A DNA stretch of 64,000 nucleotides from Verrucomicrobiota bacterium (lineage in GTDB: Bacteria > Verrucomicrobiota > Verrucomicrobiia > CAIQCK01): the NCBI GenBank assembly GCA_016235595.1, contig JACRJX010000015.1, positions 370,669-434,668 on the forward strand, written 5' to 3'. Made by a program: the position numbers and the translations under genes. The notes beneath the pieces were generated by a model. It made no database searches. It was not told the DNA's origin and was given only the letters and a program-made list of their open reading frames with translations. This document shows, in pieces, positions 17,696 to 26,501 of this stretch. Each line of letters opens with the position of its first letter. Positions within the stretch are counted from its first letter, which is position 1.

Positions 17696-19117
17696 TTACT
17701 TCGTCAACCGCTTCGCCTTGGAACGTCCGCCCTTCCATAAATCATATTGCGGGTCGGCGTATTTGGCAAAGAACCCGTCGAGCTGCTTCTGCAACTGCTT
17801 CTTCATTGCCGCGTGCTCCGGCCAGTGGATGAGGTTCTCACGCTCGCCGGGATCCTTTTTCATGTCGTAAAGCTCATCCGGGCCGTTTGGGTAACGGACG
17901 ATCAACTTCCAGTCCTCCGTCCGCTCCATGCGCAGGTTCTCGAAATCATGAAAGATGACGTTTTCCCATGTGAGCTTCTCTCCGGTCAGTGCTCGGGCGT
18001 AGTTTCTGCCTGGCAGCGCCGTCTTATCTGGCGTTCTGGCTTTCAGACCCATCTGTGCCAGCACGGTTGGCAGAAAATCGTAGTTGCTCGTCATCAAGTC
18101 GCACGCCGTCCCTCCTGGAATCGCGCCCGGTTGCCGCCAGATCAGCGGAATCATCACCGCCGGTTCGCGAGCCGCCAGCGGTCGCGTGTGGTCGCCCATG
18201 CCCCAGTAGCCGCCGTGGCCGCCGGCGAGACCTTGGTCGGCCGTGAACACCACCAGCGTGTCGCGGTCGTGGCCGAGCCGCCGCAGTGTTTCCATCACGC
18301 GCCCGACGCCGTCGTCGAGGCCGCTCATCGCGGCGGCGTAGCTGCGCATGCTGACGAGGTTGTTCATGAAGTCGCGGTTGTGCATCAGCCACGGGCTGAT
18401 GGGTTCGCGCGGAAACGAATCCATGTTCTTGCTGGCGTAATAGTCCGTGTGGCGGTTCTGATGGACCTCGCGCATGATTCTTCCAAGGCCGTAGGGAGCA
18501 TTGTAGGCGAGGTAGAGAAAGAAAGGTTTCCCATGGCTCTGCTCCAGAAATTCGATGGCATGGTCGGTGATCGCGTCGGTCGTGTATTTGGGTTCCCTGT
18601 AGAGCTTTCCCTGCCAGATCATCTCGTCGCCGTAGAACGTCTCGGTGCTGCCGGGGTTCTTCGTGAACCAGTAGCTGAAACCTTCCTGCGGCCCCGCTAA
18701 CGCGCCGCCAAGGTGCCACTTGCCCGACAATCCGCATGTGTAGCCGGCTCCTGCCAGAATCTTCGGCAGACTCACGAACTCCCGGATCACGCATTCGGGA
18801 TTGGCTTTCTCCGGCTGGAAGAAACTGTGGATGCCGTGCTGTGACGGAATCAGACCCGTGAGAAACGTTGCGCGTGTCGGCGAACAGACGCCGTTGACAC
18901 TGTAGGCCCTTGTGAACCGCATTCCCTCCGCCGCGAGCCGGTCAATGTTGGGTGTGAGAATCTCCTTGTTGCCGTAGCAACCAATCGGCCACGGGCTGAG
19001 ATTGTCGCAAAGAATAAAAACCAGATTCAGTTTGCGCTCGCCGGCCTCCGCGCTCAACACCATTGCGCCCGCTGCCAGCACGCACAGCCACGCTGCCGCA
19101 AATCGCCACAGCTTCAT
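17696..19117 (-). CDS. Secreted type I sulfatase
   Basis: A 473-residue arylsulfatase-family protein with a signal peptide (about residues 1-25). The formylglycine motif is CSPTR at residues 78-82, in the context SVNGVCSPTRATFLTG; cysteine 78 would be converted by a formylglycine-generating enzyme, which is not in the window. The metal site begins with LCDNLSPW, a variant of the usual DD pair, and SGKWHLGG and FTADQGLAGGHG supply later ligands. The C-terminus has YDMKKDPGERENL, typical of the family. It probably removes sulfate esters from a polysaccharide. The AraC gene lies 29 bp upstream on the same strand, so the two may be one transcript. Confidence 0.88.
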   Translation of the reverse strand: MKLWRFAAAWLCVLAAGAMVLSAEAGERKLNLVFILCDNLSPWPIGCYGNKEILTPNIDRLAAEGMRFTRAYSVNGVCSPTRATFLTGLIPSQHGIHSFFQPEKANPECVIREFVSLPKILAGAGYTCGLSGKWHLGGALAGPQEGFSYWFTKNPGSTETFYGDEMIWQGKLYREPKYTTDAITDHAIEFLEQSHGKPFFLYLAYNAPYGLGRIMREVHQNRHTDYYASKNMDSFPREPISPWLMHNRDFMNNLVSMRSYAAAMSGLDDGVGRVMETLRRLGHDRDTLVVFTADQGLAGGHGGYWGMGDHTRPLAAREPAVMIPLIWRQPGAIPGGTACDLMTSNYDFLPTVLAQMGLKARTPDKTALPGRNYARALTGEKLTWENVIFHDFENLRMERTEDWKLIVRYPNGPDELYDMKKDPGERENLIHWPEHAAMKKQLQKQLDGFFAKYADPQYDLWKGGRSKAKRLTK

Positions 19118-19146
19118 GGAACAAAATCCTCTTTCAGGGCTGCTTC

Positions 19147-20016
19147 TTACTCACCGGCGTGTATGGGGTTGACCCGCCGCCGGAATCCGCTCGGAGTCGC
19201 GCGTTTCAGCCGCAGGAACTGGCGGTTGAAATTGGAGAGATTGGCGAAGCCGCATGCCAGCGAGATGTCGGTGATGCTTTGCTCGGTTTCCGCCAGCAAC
19301 CGGCAGGCGCGGCCGACGCGCAGTTCGTTCACGAACGCCGGGAAGGTTCGCGCCGTGTGCCGCTGGAAGAATCGGCTGAAGGCTCCCTCGCTCATGTGGG
19401 CTATGCGCGCGACTTCGCTCAGGCGGATTGGCTGGTCGATACGGTCGTTGATGTATTTCAGCAGGCCGGCCATGCGTTCCTGATTGAAGGGATTGAGTTC
19501 GGCGGTGAAGCCGGCGCTGGCGATGGATCGGGCTTCGTGCGAGGTGGCCATCGCTTCGAGCACAGTCAGGAACAGGACGAGTCGGCGCAGGCCCGTCGTG
19601 TGCGCGATCGCGTGCATCAAGCCGTCCACCCGGTCGCGCGTGCGGCCCATGAACTGCAACCCCACGGCAGCGCGTCGGAAAAGCTGCCGGACGGCGGACA
19701 TGGCGGGCATCTTCATGCACGCGTCGCCGAGGAAGTTCTCCTGAAACTGTGCCAGCAGGATATGTGCGGGAGCGGCCCCGCTGTGCGAGTCGCGCTGCCA
19801 GATGTGCGGCAGGCGCGAGCCCACGAGCACGAGGTCGCCGCGCCGTAGAGGAGTGATATTGTCGCCCACCATGCGGTAGCCGGGACAGTGTAGCGTGAGG
19901 ATCAACTCGTATTCGGGATGAAAATGCCAGGGGCACTCGAAGTGGCGGGTGCGGATGGATTTGAACGCAAATCCTTCTTCCGAGCCGGTGGTAAGTTGTT
20001 GAAAGATGAGTTTCAT
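19147..20016 (-). CDS. AraC-family transcriptional regulator
   Basis: A 289-residue regulator. The first 150 residues form a cupin-like sensing domain (ECPWHFHPEYELILT, then GDLVLVGSRLPHIW), which binds sugars or related ligands in this family. The last 100 residues contain two helix-turn-helix motifs, LSEVARIAHMSEGAFSRFF and ITDISLACGFANLSNFNRQF, ending in PSGFRR. It lies head-to-head with the aminotransferase operon across a 147-bp region containing direct repeats, and it precedes the sulfatase gene by 29 bp. Control of both flanking units by this protein is a reasonable inference. Confidence 0.9.
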   Translation of the reverse strand: MKLIFQQLTTGSEEGFAFKSIRTRHFECPWHFHPEYELILTLHCPGYRMVGDNITPLRRGDLVLVGSRLPHIWQRDSHSGAAPAHILLAQFQENFLGDACMKMPAMSAVRQLFRRAAVGLQFMGRTRDRVDGLMHAIAHTTGLRRLVLFLTVLEAMATSHEARSIASAGFTAELNPFNQERMAGLLKYINDRIDQPIRLSEVARIAHMSEGAFSRFFQRHTARTFPAFVNELRVGRACRLLAETEQSITDISLACGFANLSNFNRQFLRLKRATPSGFRRRVNPIHAGE

Positions 20017-20047
20017 CTGCCATTGCGACCGTGCGCGTCAGAAAAGT

Positions 20048-20125
20048 ATCAGAACCGGTGTTAAAGCGGGTAGCTAAAACCTTGGGGTTCGGCTAAATCT
20101 TTTGGCAAGGCTGAGATTCAGAACC
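20048..20125. promoter_or_regulatory. Direct repeats in AraC/aminotransferase divergent region
   Basis: Two nested pairs of direct repeats occupy the intergenic region. TCAGAACC occurs at 20049-20056 and again at 20118-20125. Between them, GCTAAAACCTTGG (from 20073) is repeated as GCTAAATCTTTTGG (from 20092), 19 bases apart, about two helical turns. AraC proteins commonly bind two direct half-sites on one helix face, so these are candidate operators. This is seen only by eye. Confidence 0.45.
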
Positions 20126-20163
20126 ATTGATTTCAGGAGACCAGACAACCAGGAGAAAACAAC

Positions 20164-21441
20164 ATGAGCAACGACAAACTCGCCATCAACGGTGGTACGC
20201 CCACTGTCAAAGACAAACTTCCCCACTGGCCGACGTTCGATGAGAACGCCATCAAGGCTGTCGAAGCCGTGTTACGTTCCGGCAAGGTCAACTACTGGAC
20301 CGGCCGCAAAGGCATGGAGTTCGAGAAACGCTTCGCCGAGTGGCAGGGCAGCAAGTTCGCCATCAGCACCACCAACGGCACCTCCGCGCTTCACGTCGGC
20401 CTGACGGCGCTCGGCATCGGCCCCGGCGACGAGGTCATCGTGCCGAGCTACACGTTCATCGCGTCGGGTTTCTCGATTGTCCAGGCTGGCGCCGTCCCGC
20501 GTTTTGCCGACGTGAATCTCGATGACCACTGCATCAGTGTCGAGTCGGCTGAGAAACTTGTCAACGAGCGCACGAAGGCCATCATGCCCGTCCACCTCTA
20601 CGGCAACGTCGCCGACATGGACAAGATCAAGGCCTTTGCGAAGAAGCACAAGCTCTTCGTCATCGAGGACAACGCCGAAGCGTTTGGCGGTGTCTATAAA
20701 GGCAAGAAGACCGGCACGATCGGCGACATTGCCGGTTGCAGCTTCTGCCAGAGCAAGACCTTCACCACTGGCGGCGAGGGCGGCATGGTCACCACCGACA
20801 ACGAAGACCTCGCGTGGATCGCCCGCAGCTTCCGCGACCACGGCTACGATGTGAAGGACCGTCTCAACCTGCTCGAGATGGAACAGAAGCTTTCCTACAT
20901 TCACAACATGGTTGGCTGGAACTACCGCATGACGGAAATGCAGTCGGCCATCGGCCTAGCCGAGCTGGACCGGATGGAAACCTGGAACATGCCGCGCCGC
21001 CGCCGCAACGCGCACATCATCATGGACGCGATCGCGGACGAGCCGCTGGTGAAGTTCCGGCCGATTGACACGCCGGAGCGCCAGAACGGCTGGTTCGTCA
21101 TGGCGTTCTCGCTCGACATCGAGAAGATGCGTTGCGACATCAACGAGTTCGTGAAGGCCGCGGGCGCCGAGGGTGCGCCGTGCTGGCGGGTGTTCTGGCC
21201 GCAGTGCCACACCGAGCAGGCTTACAGCAAGCGAAATGCCTTCGGTCGCTCCGGATTCCCGTTCACGTCGAAGGAATACACCACCGCCGCGAACGTGGAT
21301 TACTCGAAGGTCAATGTGCCCAACGCCATCTGGCACCAGAGCCACACGTTCACCTGCTTCGCCTACCCGACGTTCGAGCCGCAGCATTGCGAGCAGATCG
21401 GCGCGGCGCTGAAGAAGGTCATTCGCGCGTTCGCGAAGTAA
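20164..21441 (+). CDS. DegT/DnrJ/EryC1/StrS family PLP-dependent aminotransferase
   Basis: A 425-residue sugar-aminotransferase-type enzyme. The PLP-binding lysine is K198 in FCQSKTFTTGGEGG, and D169 in VIEDNAEAFGG contacts the pyridine ring. SYTFIASGFSIVQAGA and VHLYGNVADMD are typical. The family transfers an amino group to a keto sugar in surface polysaccharide or aminocyclitol metabolism; closely related proteins occur in catabolic operons of Verrucomicrobiota with no known substrate. AGGAG sits eight bases before the ATG. First gene of a seven-gene operon running to 27886, with almost all later junctions overlapping. Confidence 0.88.
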   Translation: MSNDKLAINGGTPTVKDKLPHWPTFDENAIKAVEAVLRSGKVNYWTGRKGMEFEKRFAEWQGSKFAISTTNGTSALHVGLTALGIGPGDEVIVPSYTFIASGFSIVQAGAVPRFADVNLDDHCISVESAEKLVNERTKAIMPVHLYGNVADMDKIKAFAKKHKLFVIEDNAEAFGGVYKGKKTGTIGDIAGCSFCQSKTFTTGGEGGMVTTDNEDLAWIARSFRDHGYDVKDRLNLLEMEQKLSYIHNMVGWNYRMTEMQSAIGLAELDRMETWNMPRRRRNAHIIMDAIADEPLVKFRPIDTPERQNGWFVMAFSLDIEKMRCDINEFVKAAGAEGAPCWRVFWPQCHTEQAYSKRNAFGRSGFPFTSKEYTTAANVDYSKVNVPNAIWHQSHTFTCFAYPTFEPQHCEQIGAALKKVIRAFAK

Positions 21442-21450
21442 GGAATCGCC

Positions 21451-22494
21451 ATGAGCCGCAAAATCAAATGGGGCGTCATTGGGTCCGGCGGCATCGCCCG
21501 CCGGCGGACCATTCCTGAAGGCATCGTGCCGGCGTCGAACGCCGCGTTGATCGCGGTGTTCGACCCGAACGCGGAAGCCAACCAAGCCGTTGCAAAACAG
21601 TTCGGCGTGCGTGCGGTTGCCGATGTGGACGAGCTGCTCCGCAGCGACATTGAGGCTGTCTATATTGCCTCGCCGCCGAGCGTGCATCGCGAACAGGCCA
21701 TTGCCTGCGCCAAGGCTGGCAAACATGTGTTGAGCGAAAAGCCTCTCGGCATGACCGTCCCGGATGCCAAGGCGATGATCGCCGCATGCAAGAAAGCCGG
21801 TGTCCAATTTGGCACGGCGTTCTTGATGCGTTTCCTCGCCCAGCATCAGGCGGCGCTGAAACTCATCCGCGATGGCAAGCTCGGCAAGCCGGTCTTCGGT
21901 CGTGCGCAACTCTCCTGCTGGTATCCGCCGATGCCCGGCGCATGGCGACAGGATCTGATGACCGGTGGCGGCGGGTCACTGATGGACATGGGCGGCCATT
22001 GCATTGACCTGCTGGAGATGTTCTTCGGGCCCGTGCAGGCGGTGAGCTGTTTCACGAACCGCACGGTTCACAGCTACACCAGCGAGGACAGCGCCCTTGC
22101 GTCGTTGTTCTTCGAGAACGGCGCGCTGGGCACGGTGGACACGTTCTTCTGCATGCCGGACGAGGCGAGCCAGAACCGGCTCGAGCTTTACGGCTCGCTC
22201 GGCAGCATTCTCGCCAAAGGCACCATCGGTCAGGGCTCGGCAGGCGAAATGGTGGCGTTTCTGAAAGGTGGAACAGCCGGTTACGACGCGCAGCAAGCGC
22301 GCGCAGCCGACGGCGGCGTGACCATCGCGCCGACACCCATCAACACCTACCGTGCTGAGATCGAAGAGTTCTCCGCGGCCATCATCGAGAATCGCGAACC
22401 GTCAAACAATGCCGCCATCGGCCTGCAAAGCCAGAAGGTGCTCGCGGCATGCTACAAGTCCGCGCGCGTTGGCAAGGTCATCAAGCTGACATGA
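21451..22494 (+). CDS. Gfo/Idh/MocA family dehydrogenase
   Basis: Cytoplasmic, no signal peptide. The dinucleotide-binding motif is VIGSGGIARRR near residue 10, and the catalytic lysine is in SEKPLGMT. The C-terminal domain contains MDMGGHCIDLLEM, with the family's histidine. It likely oxidises or reduces a sugar or cyclitol ring using NAD(P). Nine bases follow the aminotransferase stop, so keto product formation by one enzyme and transamination by the other is plausible, as in amino-sugar pathways. Confidence 0.88.
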   Translation: MSRKIKWGVIGSGGIARRRTIPEGIVPASNAALIAVFDPNAEANQAVAKQFGVRAVADVDELLRSDIEAVYIASPPSVHREQAIACAKAGKHVLSEKPLGMTVPDAKAMIAACKKAGVQFGTAFLMRFLAQHQAALKLIRDGKLGKPVFGRAQLSCWYPPMPGAWRQDLMTGGGGSLMDMGGHCIDLLEMFFGPVQAVSCFTNRTVHSYTSEDSALASLFFENGALGTVDTFFCMPDEASQNRLELYGSLGSILAKGTIGQGSAGEMVAFLKGGTAGYDAQQARAADGGVTIAPTPINTYRAEIEEFSAAIIENREPSNNAAIGLQSQKVLAACYKSARVGKVIKLT

Positions 22495-23546
22495 AATACG
22501 GGTGTTGCGGATGGCTGCTGTTATGCGCGCTCGCGGTTGGCGCCGCTGAAAAGTCCGGCTCAAAAGAAGCAGCGAAGAAAGAGGTTGCGCGCTACACCGT
22601 CACCGTCGCCAGTTCGAAAGATGGGACGCCGCAGAAAGCCATCTTCTACTGCCCGCCCGAAGCCGCGCCCGACGCCAAGGGCGAACGTGTGCCGTTACTC
22701 GTGGCGTTGCACACATGGAGCGGCGGCTATGAGCAGGGCGTCGAGCACATGGGGCACGCGAAGAAGCGCGGCTGGGTCATGATCGCTCCCGACTTCCGCG
22801 GCCCGAATCGCCGGCCTGAAGCGTGCGCCTCCGATCTGGCGGTGCAGGACGTGCTGGATGCAGTCGAGTACGCAAAGCAGCACGCCCGCGTGGACGATGC
22901 GCGCATTTACGTCGTTGGCAGTTCCGGCGGCGGCCATATGTCGTTGATGATGGCATCACGCGCGCCGCGGCTCTGGGCCGGCGTCAGCGCGTGGGTGCCG
23001 ATCTCCGACCTCGCCGAGTGGTACAGGGAGAACACGATCTCCAAGCGCAAGTATGACAAGATGCTTGATCTGGTTTGCGGCGGCCCGCCCGGCCCGCAAA
23101 ACGAAGCCGACTATCGCAAACGATCACCGTTGTTCCATCTCGCTGCTGCCAAAGACCTGCCGCTCGACATCAACGCCGGCATTCACGACGGACACACAGG
23201 CTCCGTGCCCATCAGCCAGTCGCTGCGGGCGTTCAATGTTGTTGCCGCGGCGAATGGCTGCGCTGGCAAACGGGTTGGCGACGAGGAGATTGCGTTCATG
23301 GTGCGCGAACAAAAGGTTCCGCCAGCGCTTGCAGCCGAACGCGAAGACGATCCCGAACGGCAGAAGGCCGTGCTTTTCCGGCGCGTGGCCGGGGCGGTGC
23401 GGATCACGATTTTCGAGGGCGGTCATGATTCGGAGCTGGTCGCCGCCTTGAACTGGCTGTCGCGTCAGCGCCGGGGCGCGCCGGCTGATTACCGCGTGAT
23501 GCGCGACGCCGTCCGCCCATCTGGCGCGAAGCAAGTGGCGCAGTGA
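22491..23546 (+). CDS. Secreted alpha/beta hydrolase (prolyl-oligopeptidase/esterase-like)
   Basis: Starts at ATG 22491, overlapping the preceding stop as ATGA, so the two are translationally coupled. A signal peptide of about 19 residues precedes a Lys/Ala-rich linker. The nucleophile elbow is VVGSSGGGHMS, an oxyanion/lid region lies around LHTWSGGYEQG, and a candidate catalytic histidine is in EGGHDSEL near the end. Relatives are annotated as prolyl oligopeptidases or acetyl-xylan-type esterases. It could release an ester-linked group from the compound handled by this operon; the substrate is not shown by the sequence. Confidence 0.75.
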   Translation: MKYGCCGWLLLCALAVGAAEKSGSKEAAKKEVARYTVTVASSKDGTPQKAIFYCPPEAAPDAKGERVPLLVALHTWSGGYEQGVEHMGHAKKRGWVMIAPDFRGPNRRPEACASDLAVQDVLDAVEYAKQHARVDDARIYVVGSSGGGHMSLMMASRAPRLWAGVSAWVPISDLAEWYRENTISKRKYDKMLDLVCGGPPGPQNEADYRKRSPLFHLAAAKDLPLDINAGIHDGHTGSVPISQSLRAFNVVAAANGCAGKRVGDEEIAFMVREQKVPPALAAEREDDPERQKAVLFRRVAGAVRITIFEGGHDSELVAALNWLSRQRRGAPADYRVMRDAVRPSGAKQVAQ

Positions 23547-23630
23547 GTTCATCGCCAAGCCGCAAAGCTCGGTGAAACGCTCGACAATCCCGGCCGGCTG
23601 GGTTCTACTCGCGGCGCAAACGTTCCGCTT

Positions 23631-24680
23631 ATGAAACAGTTCAACGTCGGAATTGTCGGCTACGGCTGGGCCGCGTGCGCACACATCGCGGCGATCAATG
23701 CCGGCCCGCTCGCCCAGGTCACGGCGGTGTGTTCATCGCACAAACTGGACGCCGCGGAAGTTTCGGCAAAGCACGGCTGCGCCATCAAGACCTATGGCGA
23801 CTACGCCGCCATGCTCGCTGAGCCGGACATTCATGCCGTCTCCATTTGCAGCTTCCATCGGCATCACAAGGACCAGATTCTCGCCGCCGCGCGCGCCGGC
23901 AAACATATCATCATCGAGAAACCGCTCGCGCTTTCGCTCTCCGACCTGCGTGAGGTTGAGCGCGGCATTCGCGCGGCGGGCGTGAAGGTTTGTGTCTGCT
24001 TCGAGCTGCGGTTCGCCGCGCAGTTTCGCGAGATCAAATCGCTGCTCGACCGCGGGCTGCTGGGCAAACTGCATTATGGCGAGGTGGATTACTACCACGG
24101 CATTGGCCCGTGGTATGGCGGCTTCTCGTGGTATTCAAAGGCGCAGGACGGCGTGAGCAGCCTGATGCTGGCGGGTTGTCACGCGATGGATGCGCTGCTG
24201 CTGTGCATGGGCGGCGACGTGGAGGAGGTGTTTGGTTACAGCACGCGATCGGCGAATTCCGCCTTCGGGCCGTTCGAGTTTCCCTCGACAACCGTCGCGA
24301 TGCTCAGGTTCAAGGACGGCGGGATCGGCAAGGTCGCGTCGGTGCTCGATTGTTTCCAGCCATATTACTTTCACACGCACCTGGTCGGCAGTGAGGGCAC
24401 GGTGTTGGATGACAAGTTTCATTCCAACCTCGTCGCGGGCCACGACCGCAGCCGGTGGACGAAGCTGGCCTACAAGCCGGTGGATTCCGGCGACGTGTCG
24501 GACCATCCGTATGAGGAGCAGTTCAACTGTTTCTTCCAGGCACTCGTACGCGGCGAGGAGATGCCGTTGACCGGGCTGCGCGACGCCGTGCGCACACATG
24601 AGGTGATTTTCGCCGCCGACCGGTCGTGGCAGGAGAAACGTCCGGTGAAGCTGGCCGAAATTCAGCAGGGAGGAGCCTGA
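23631..24680 (+). CDS. Gfo/Idh/MocA family dehydrogenase, second in operon
   Basis: Rossmann motif VGYGWAACAHI near the N-terminus, catalytic lysine in IIEKPLALS, and the C-terminal alpha/beta domain with the conserved histidine in MLAGCHAMDALL. No signal peptide. Not a recent duplicate of the gene at 21451, since the two differ throughout. An 84-bp gap precedes it, the longest in the operon, and may hold an internal promoter. Its stop overlaps the next start by one base (TGATG). Likely a sugar or inositol-type dehydrogenase. Confidence 0.87.
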   Translation: MKQFNVGIVGYGWAACAHIAAINAGPLAQVTAVCSSHKLDAAEVSAKHGCAIKTYGDYAAMLAEPDIHAVSICSFHRHHKDQILAAARAGKHIIIEKPLALSLSDLREVERGIRAAGVKVCVCFELRFAAQFREIKSLLDRGLLGKLHYGEVDYYHGIGPWYGGFSWYSKAQDGVSSLMLAGCHAMDALLLCMGGDVEEVFGYSTRSANSAFGPFEFPSTTVAMLRFKDGGIGKVASVLDCFQPYYFHTHLVGSEGTVLDDKFHSNLVAGHDRSRWTKLAYKPVDSGDVSDHPYEEQFNCFFQALVRGEEMPLTGLRDAVRTHEVIFAADRSWQEKRPVKLAEIQQGGA

Positions 24681-25027
24681 TGCAATTCGATCATGTGGGG
24701 ATCCCGACGACGGAGAAGAAACCCGGCGAGACGTTCGTGCCGGCGACGCGCGTGTGGGTCACCGACGCGCACAAGCATCCGTTCCGCGTCGAGTGGCTGC
24801 GGTTCGAGCCGGACAGCCCGGTCACCGGCCCGCTCCACGACATGCCGCACGTGGGCTTTCGTGTGGAGAGTGTCGGGCAGATCACAGAATTGAGCAAGGG
24901 CATGAAAGTGTTGCTGCAGCCGTTCGATGCGGGCTTTGCGGTGGCGGGCTTCTATCAAACGGCCGACGGCGCGAACATCGAACTAGTCTGGTATCGGAGC
25001 GAAGTGAGTCAGGACCACGATGCTTAA
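24680..25027 (+). CDS. VOC/glyoxalase-like small protein
   Basis: About 115 residues beginning MQFDHVGIPT, the usual first strand of a vicinal-oxygen-chelate domain. HVGFRVES and a late ELVWYRSE fit the repeated beta-alpha-beta-beta-beta unit, but only one or two metal ligands are recognisable. It starts one base into the preceding stop and overlaps the following gene by 8 bp, so it is clearly made with its neighbours. A lyase, epimerase or small binding role is possible. Confidence 0.7.
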   Translation: MQFDHVGIPTTEKKPGETFVPATRVWVTDAHKHPFRVEWLRFEPDSPVTGPLHDMPHVGFRVESVGQITELSKGMKVLLQPFDAGFAVAGFYQTADGANIELVWYRSEVSQDHDA

Positions 25028-26501
25028 AGGCATTCTGAGAGTCATTGAGCCGGCGCAGATGGACATGCTGCATCGCGGCGCGCTGGAGGTGCTGGAACGA
25101 ACCGGGCTGCAAATCCAGGGCGAGTTCCTGCTGCGCGCGCTGGCCGACGCCGGCTGCCGCGTGGACTTTGCCGCGCGGCGGGCATGGTTCAAGCCGGAGT
25201 TGGTCGAGCGTCAGGTGGCCGCGCAGCGCGGCCGTTACCGGATGGTGCGTTCGTCGCTGTGGTATCCATTTTGCCGCAGCCTGCCCGATGGCGACGTAGC
25301 GGTCCCCGAGGAATTCACCGTGGACTACGGCTACGCGGCGCCGTGGATGTACGACTACCCGCAAAGCCGGTTTCGCAAGCCCACGATCCAGGACCAAGTG
25401 GACATGATCCGCCTCGGCAACGCGTTGCCGTGCGCGAAGGCGGTCAACGCGCCGTTCATTTGCAGCGAGTTCGATTCGCGCGTCGAGACCGTCGAATCGG
25501 CGCGGCTGCTGCTGCTCAACACGCGCAAGCCGGGATGGGTTGGCACCAGCGCGGCGCGCGAGGTGAAGCATCTGGCCGAACTGGCGTCGCTGGTCACGGG
25601 CGGCGACCGCGACGCGCTCCGCACACAGCCGCCGATCTTCGTTGCCGCCTACTGTACCACGTCGCCGCTGAAGGTGGACACCCGCTCGTGCGAGGTGCTC
25701 GAAGAAGCTTTGCGCTACGGTTTCCCCGTCAACTTCGCGCCGATGCCGATCCTCGGCGCAACAGCCCCGATGACGCCCGCCGGCGCGGCCATCGTTGCGG
25801 CGGCGGAAATCCTCGGCTGCATCACCGCCACCAGCCTGATCAACCCGGACGTCTTCTATTTCTCGACGAGCATCTCCGGCGAGATGGACATGAAGACGAC
25901 GCAGATATGCTATTGCACGCCGGCGGCGATCCTCACCGACGTGACATTGCATCAACTCTTTCGCCACCGCTACGGCATCGTTCACAATGTCGAGCCGGGC
26001 TACGTCGAGGCAAAAGTTCCCGGCCTCCAGGCGGCGTTCATGAAAACCTACCGGCAGATGGCGTTTGGCAGCACGGTGAGCCTGCCGCTATCCATCGGCG
26101 CGCTCGACAATGGCGCGGCTTTCTCGCCGACGCAGGCGATGATCGACCTGGAGATGAATGAGGCGATCTATCGCTTCAACCGCGGCATCGAGGTCAACGC
26201 CGACACCTGCGCCGTGGACCTGATCAACGAGATGCTCTTCTGTGAGAAGGAAACCTACCTGGAGAGCGAACACACGGTGGCGCATTTCCGGAACGTGGGT
26301 TGGAACTCGCAACTATTTGACCGCGGCTACTGCAACCACACGGACCCGGCGCCTTGTGGCGACGAGAAGATCCTGAAGCAAGCCGACGAAGCCTGGCGCA
26401 AGCTGGTGGCCAGCCAGCCGCCGCCAGTCATTGAGCCGGCGATGGTCCGGGAGATTGATCGCATCGTTTCGGTGGCGCGCAAGGAACTGCTCGATCTGTG
26501 A
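25020..26501 (+). CDS. Trimethylamine-methyltransferase (MttB) superfamily protein, no pyrrolysine
   Basis: A 493-residue member of the MttB superfamily. Recognisable pieces are the N-terminal HRGALEVLERTGLQIQ, a central NFAPMPILGATAPMTPAGA and the downstream SGEMDMKTTQICY. True archaeal MttB has an in-frame amber codon read as pyrrolysine; this frame is continuous sense codons, so it belongs with the non-pyrrolysine group, whose characterised members (such as MtgB) demethylate quaternary amines like glycine betaine onto a corrinoid protein. No corrinoid protein or reactivase is in the window. It overlaps both neighbours (8 bp and GTGA), which places methyl transfer within this pathway. Confidence 0.85.
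   Translation: MLKGILRVIEPAQMDMLHRGALEVLERTGLQIQGEFLLRALADAGCRVDFAARRAWFKPELVERQVAAQRGRYRMVRSSLWYPFCRSLPDGDVAVPEEFTVDYGYAAPWMYDYPQSRFRKPTIQDQVDMIRLGNALPCAKAVNAPFICSEFDSRVETVESARLLLLNTRKPGWVGTSAAREVKHLAELASLVTGGDRDALRTQPPIFVAAYCTTSPLKVDTRSCEVLEEALRYGFPVNFAPMPILGATAPMTPAGAAIVAAAEILGCITATSLINPDVFYFSTSISGEMDMKTTQICYCTPAAILTDVTLHQLFRHRYGIVHNVEPGYVEAKVPGLQAAFMKTYRQMAFGSTVSLPLSIGALDNGAAFSPTQAMIDLEMNEAIYRFNRGIEVNADTCAVDLINEMLFCEKETYLESEHTVAHFRNVGWNSQLFDRGYCNHTDPAPCGDEKILKQADEAWRKLVASQPPPVIEPAMVREIDRIVSVARKELLDL

Noticed and set aside
17690..17720. Hairpin GAAGT/ACTTC between the CinA-like and sulfatase stops
   Set aside because: Five-base stem with a nine-base loop and no T run; it also lies within coding ends.
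19151..20023. Alternative 290-codon frame on the same strand as the AraC gene
   Set aside because: It is an Arg/Pro-rich shadow; the AraC frame has two recognisable helix-turn-helix motifs.
25020..26501. Possible pyrrolysine-coding MttB, hinted at by class I LysRS a few kb away
   Set aside because: The methyltransferase frame has no internal amber codon and is full length; class I LysRS is widespread outside pyrrolysine users.
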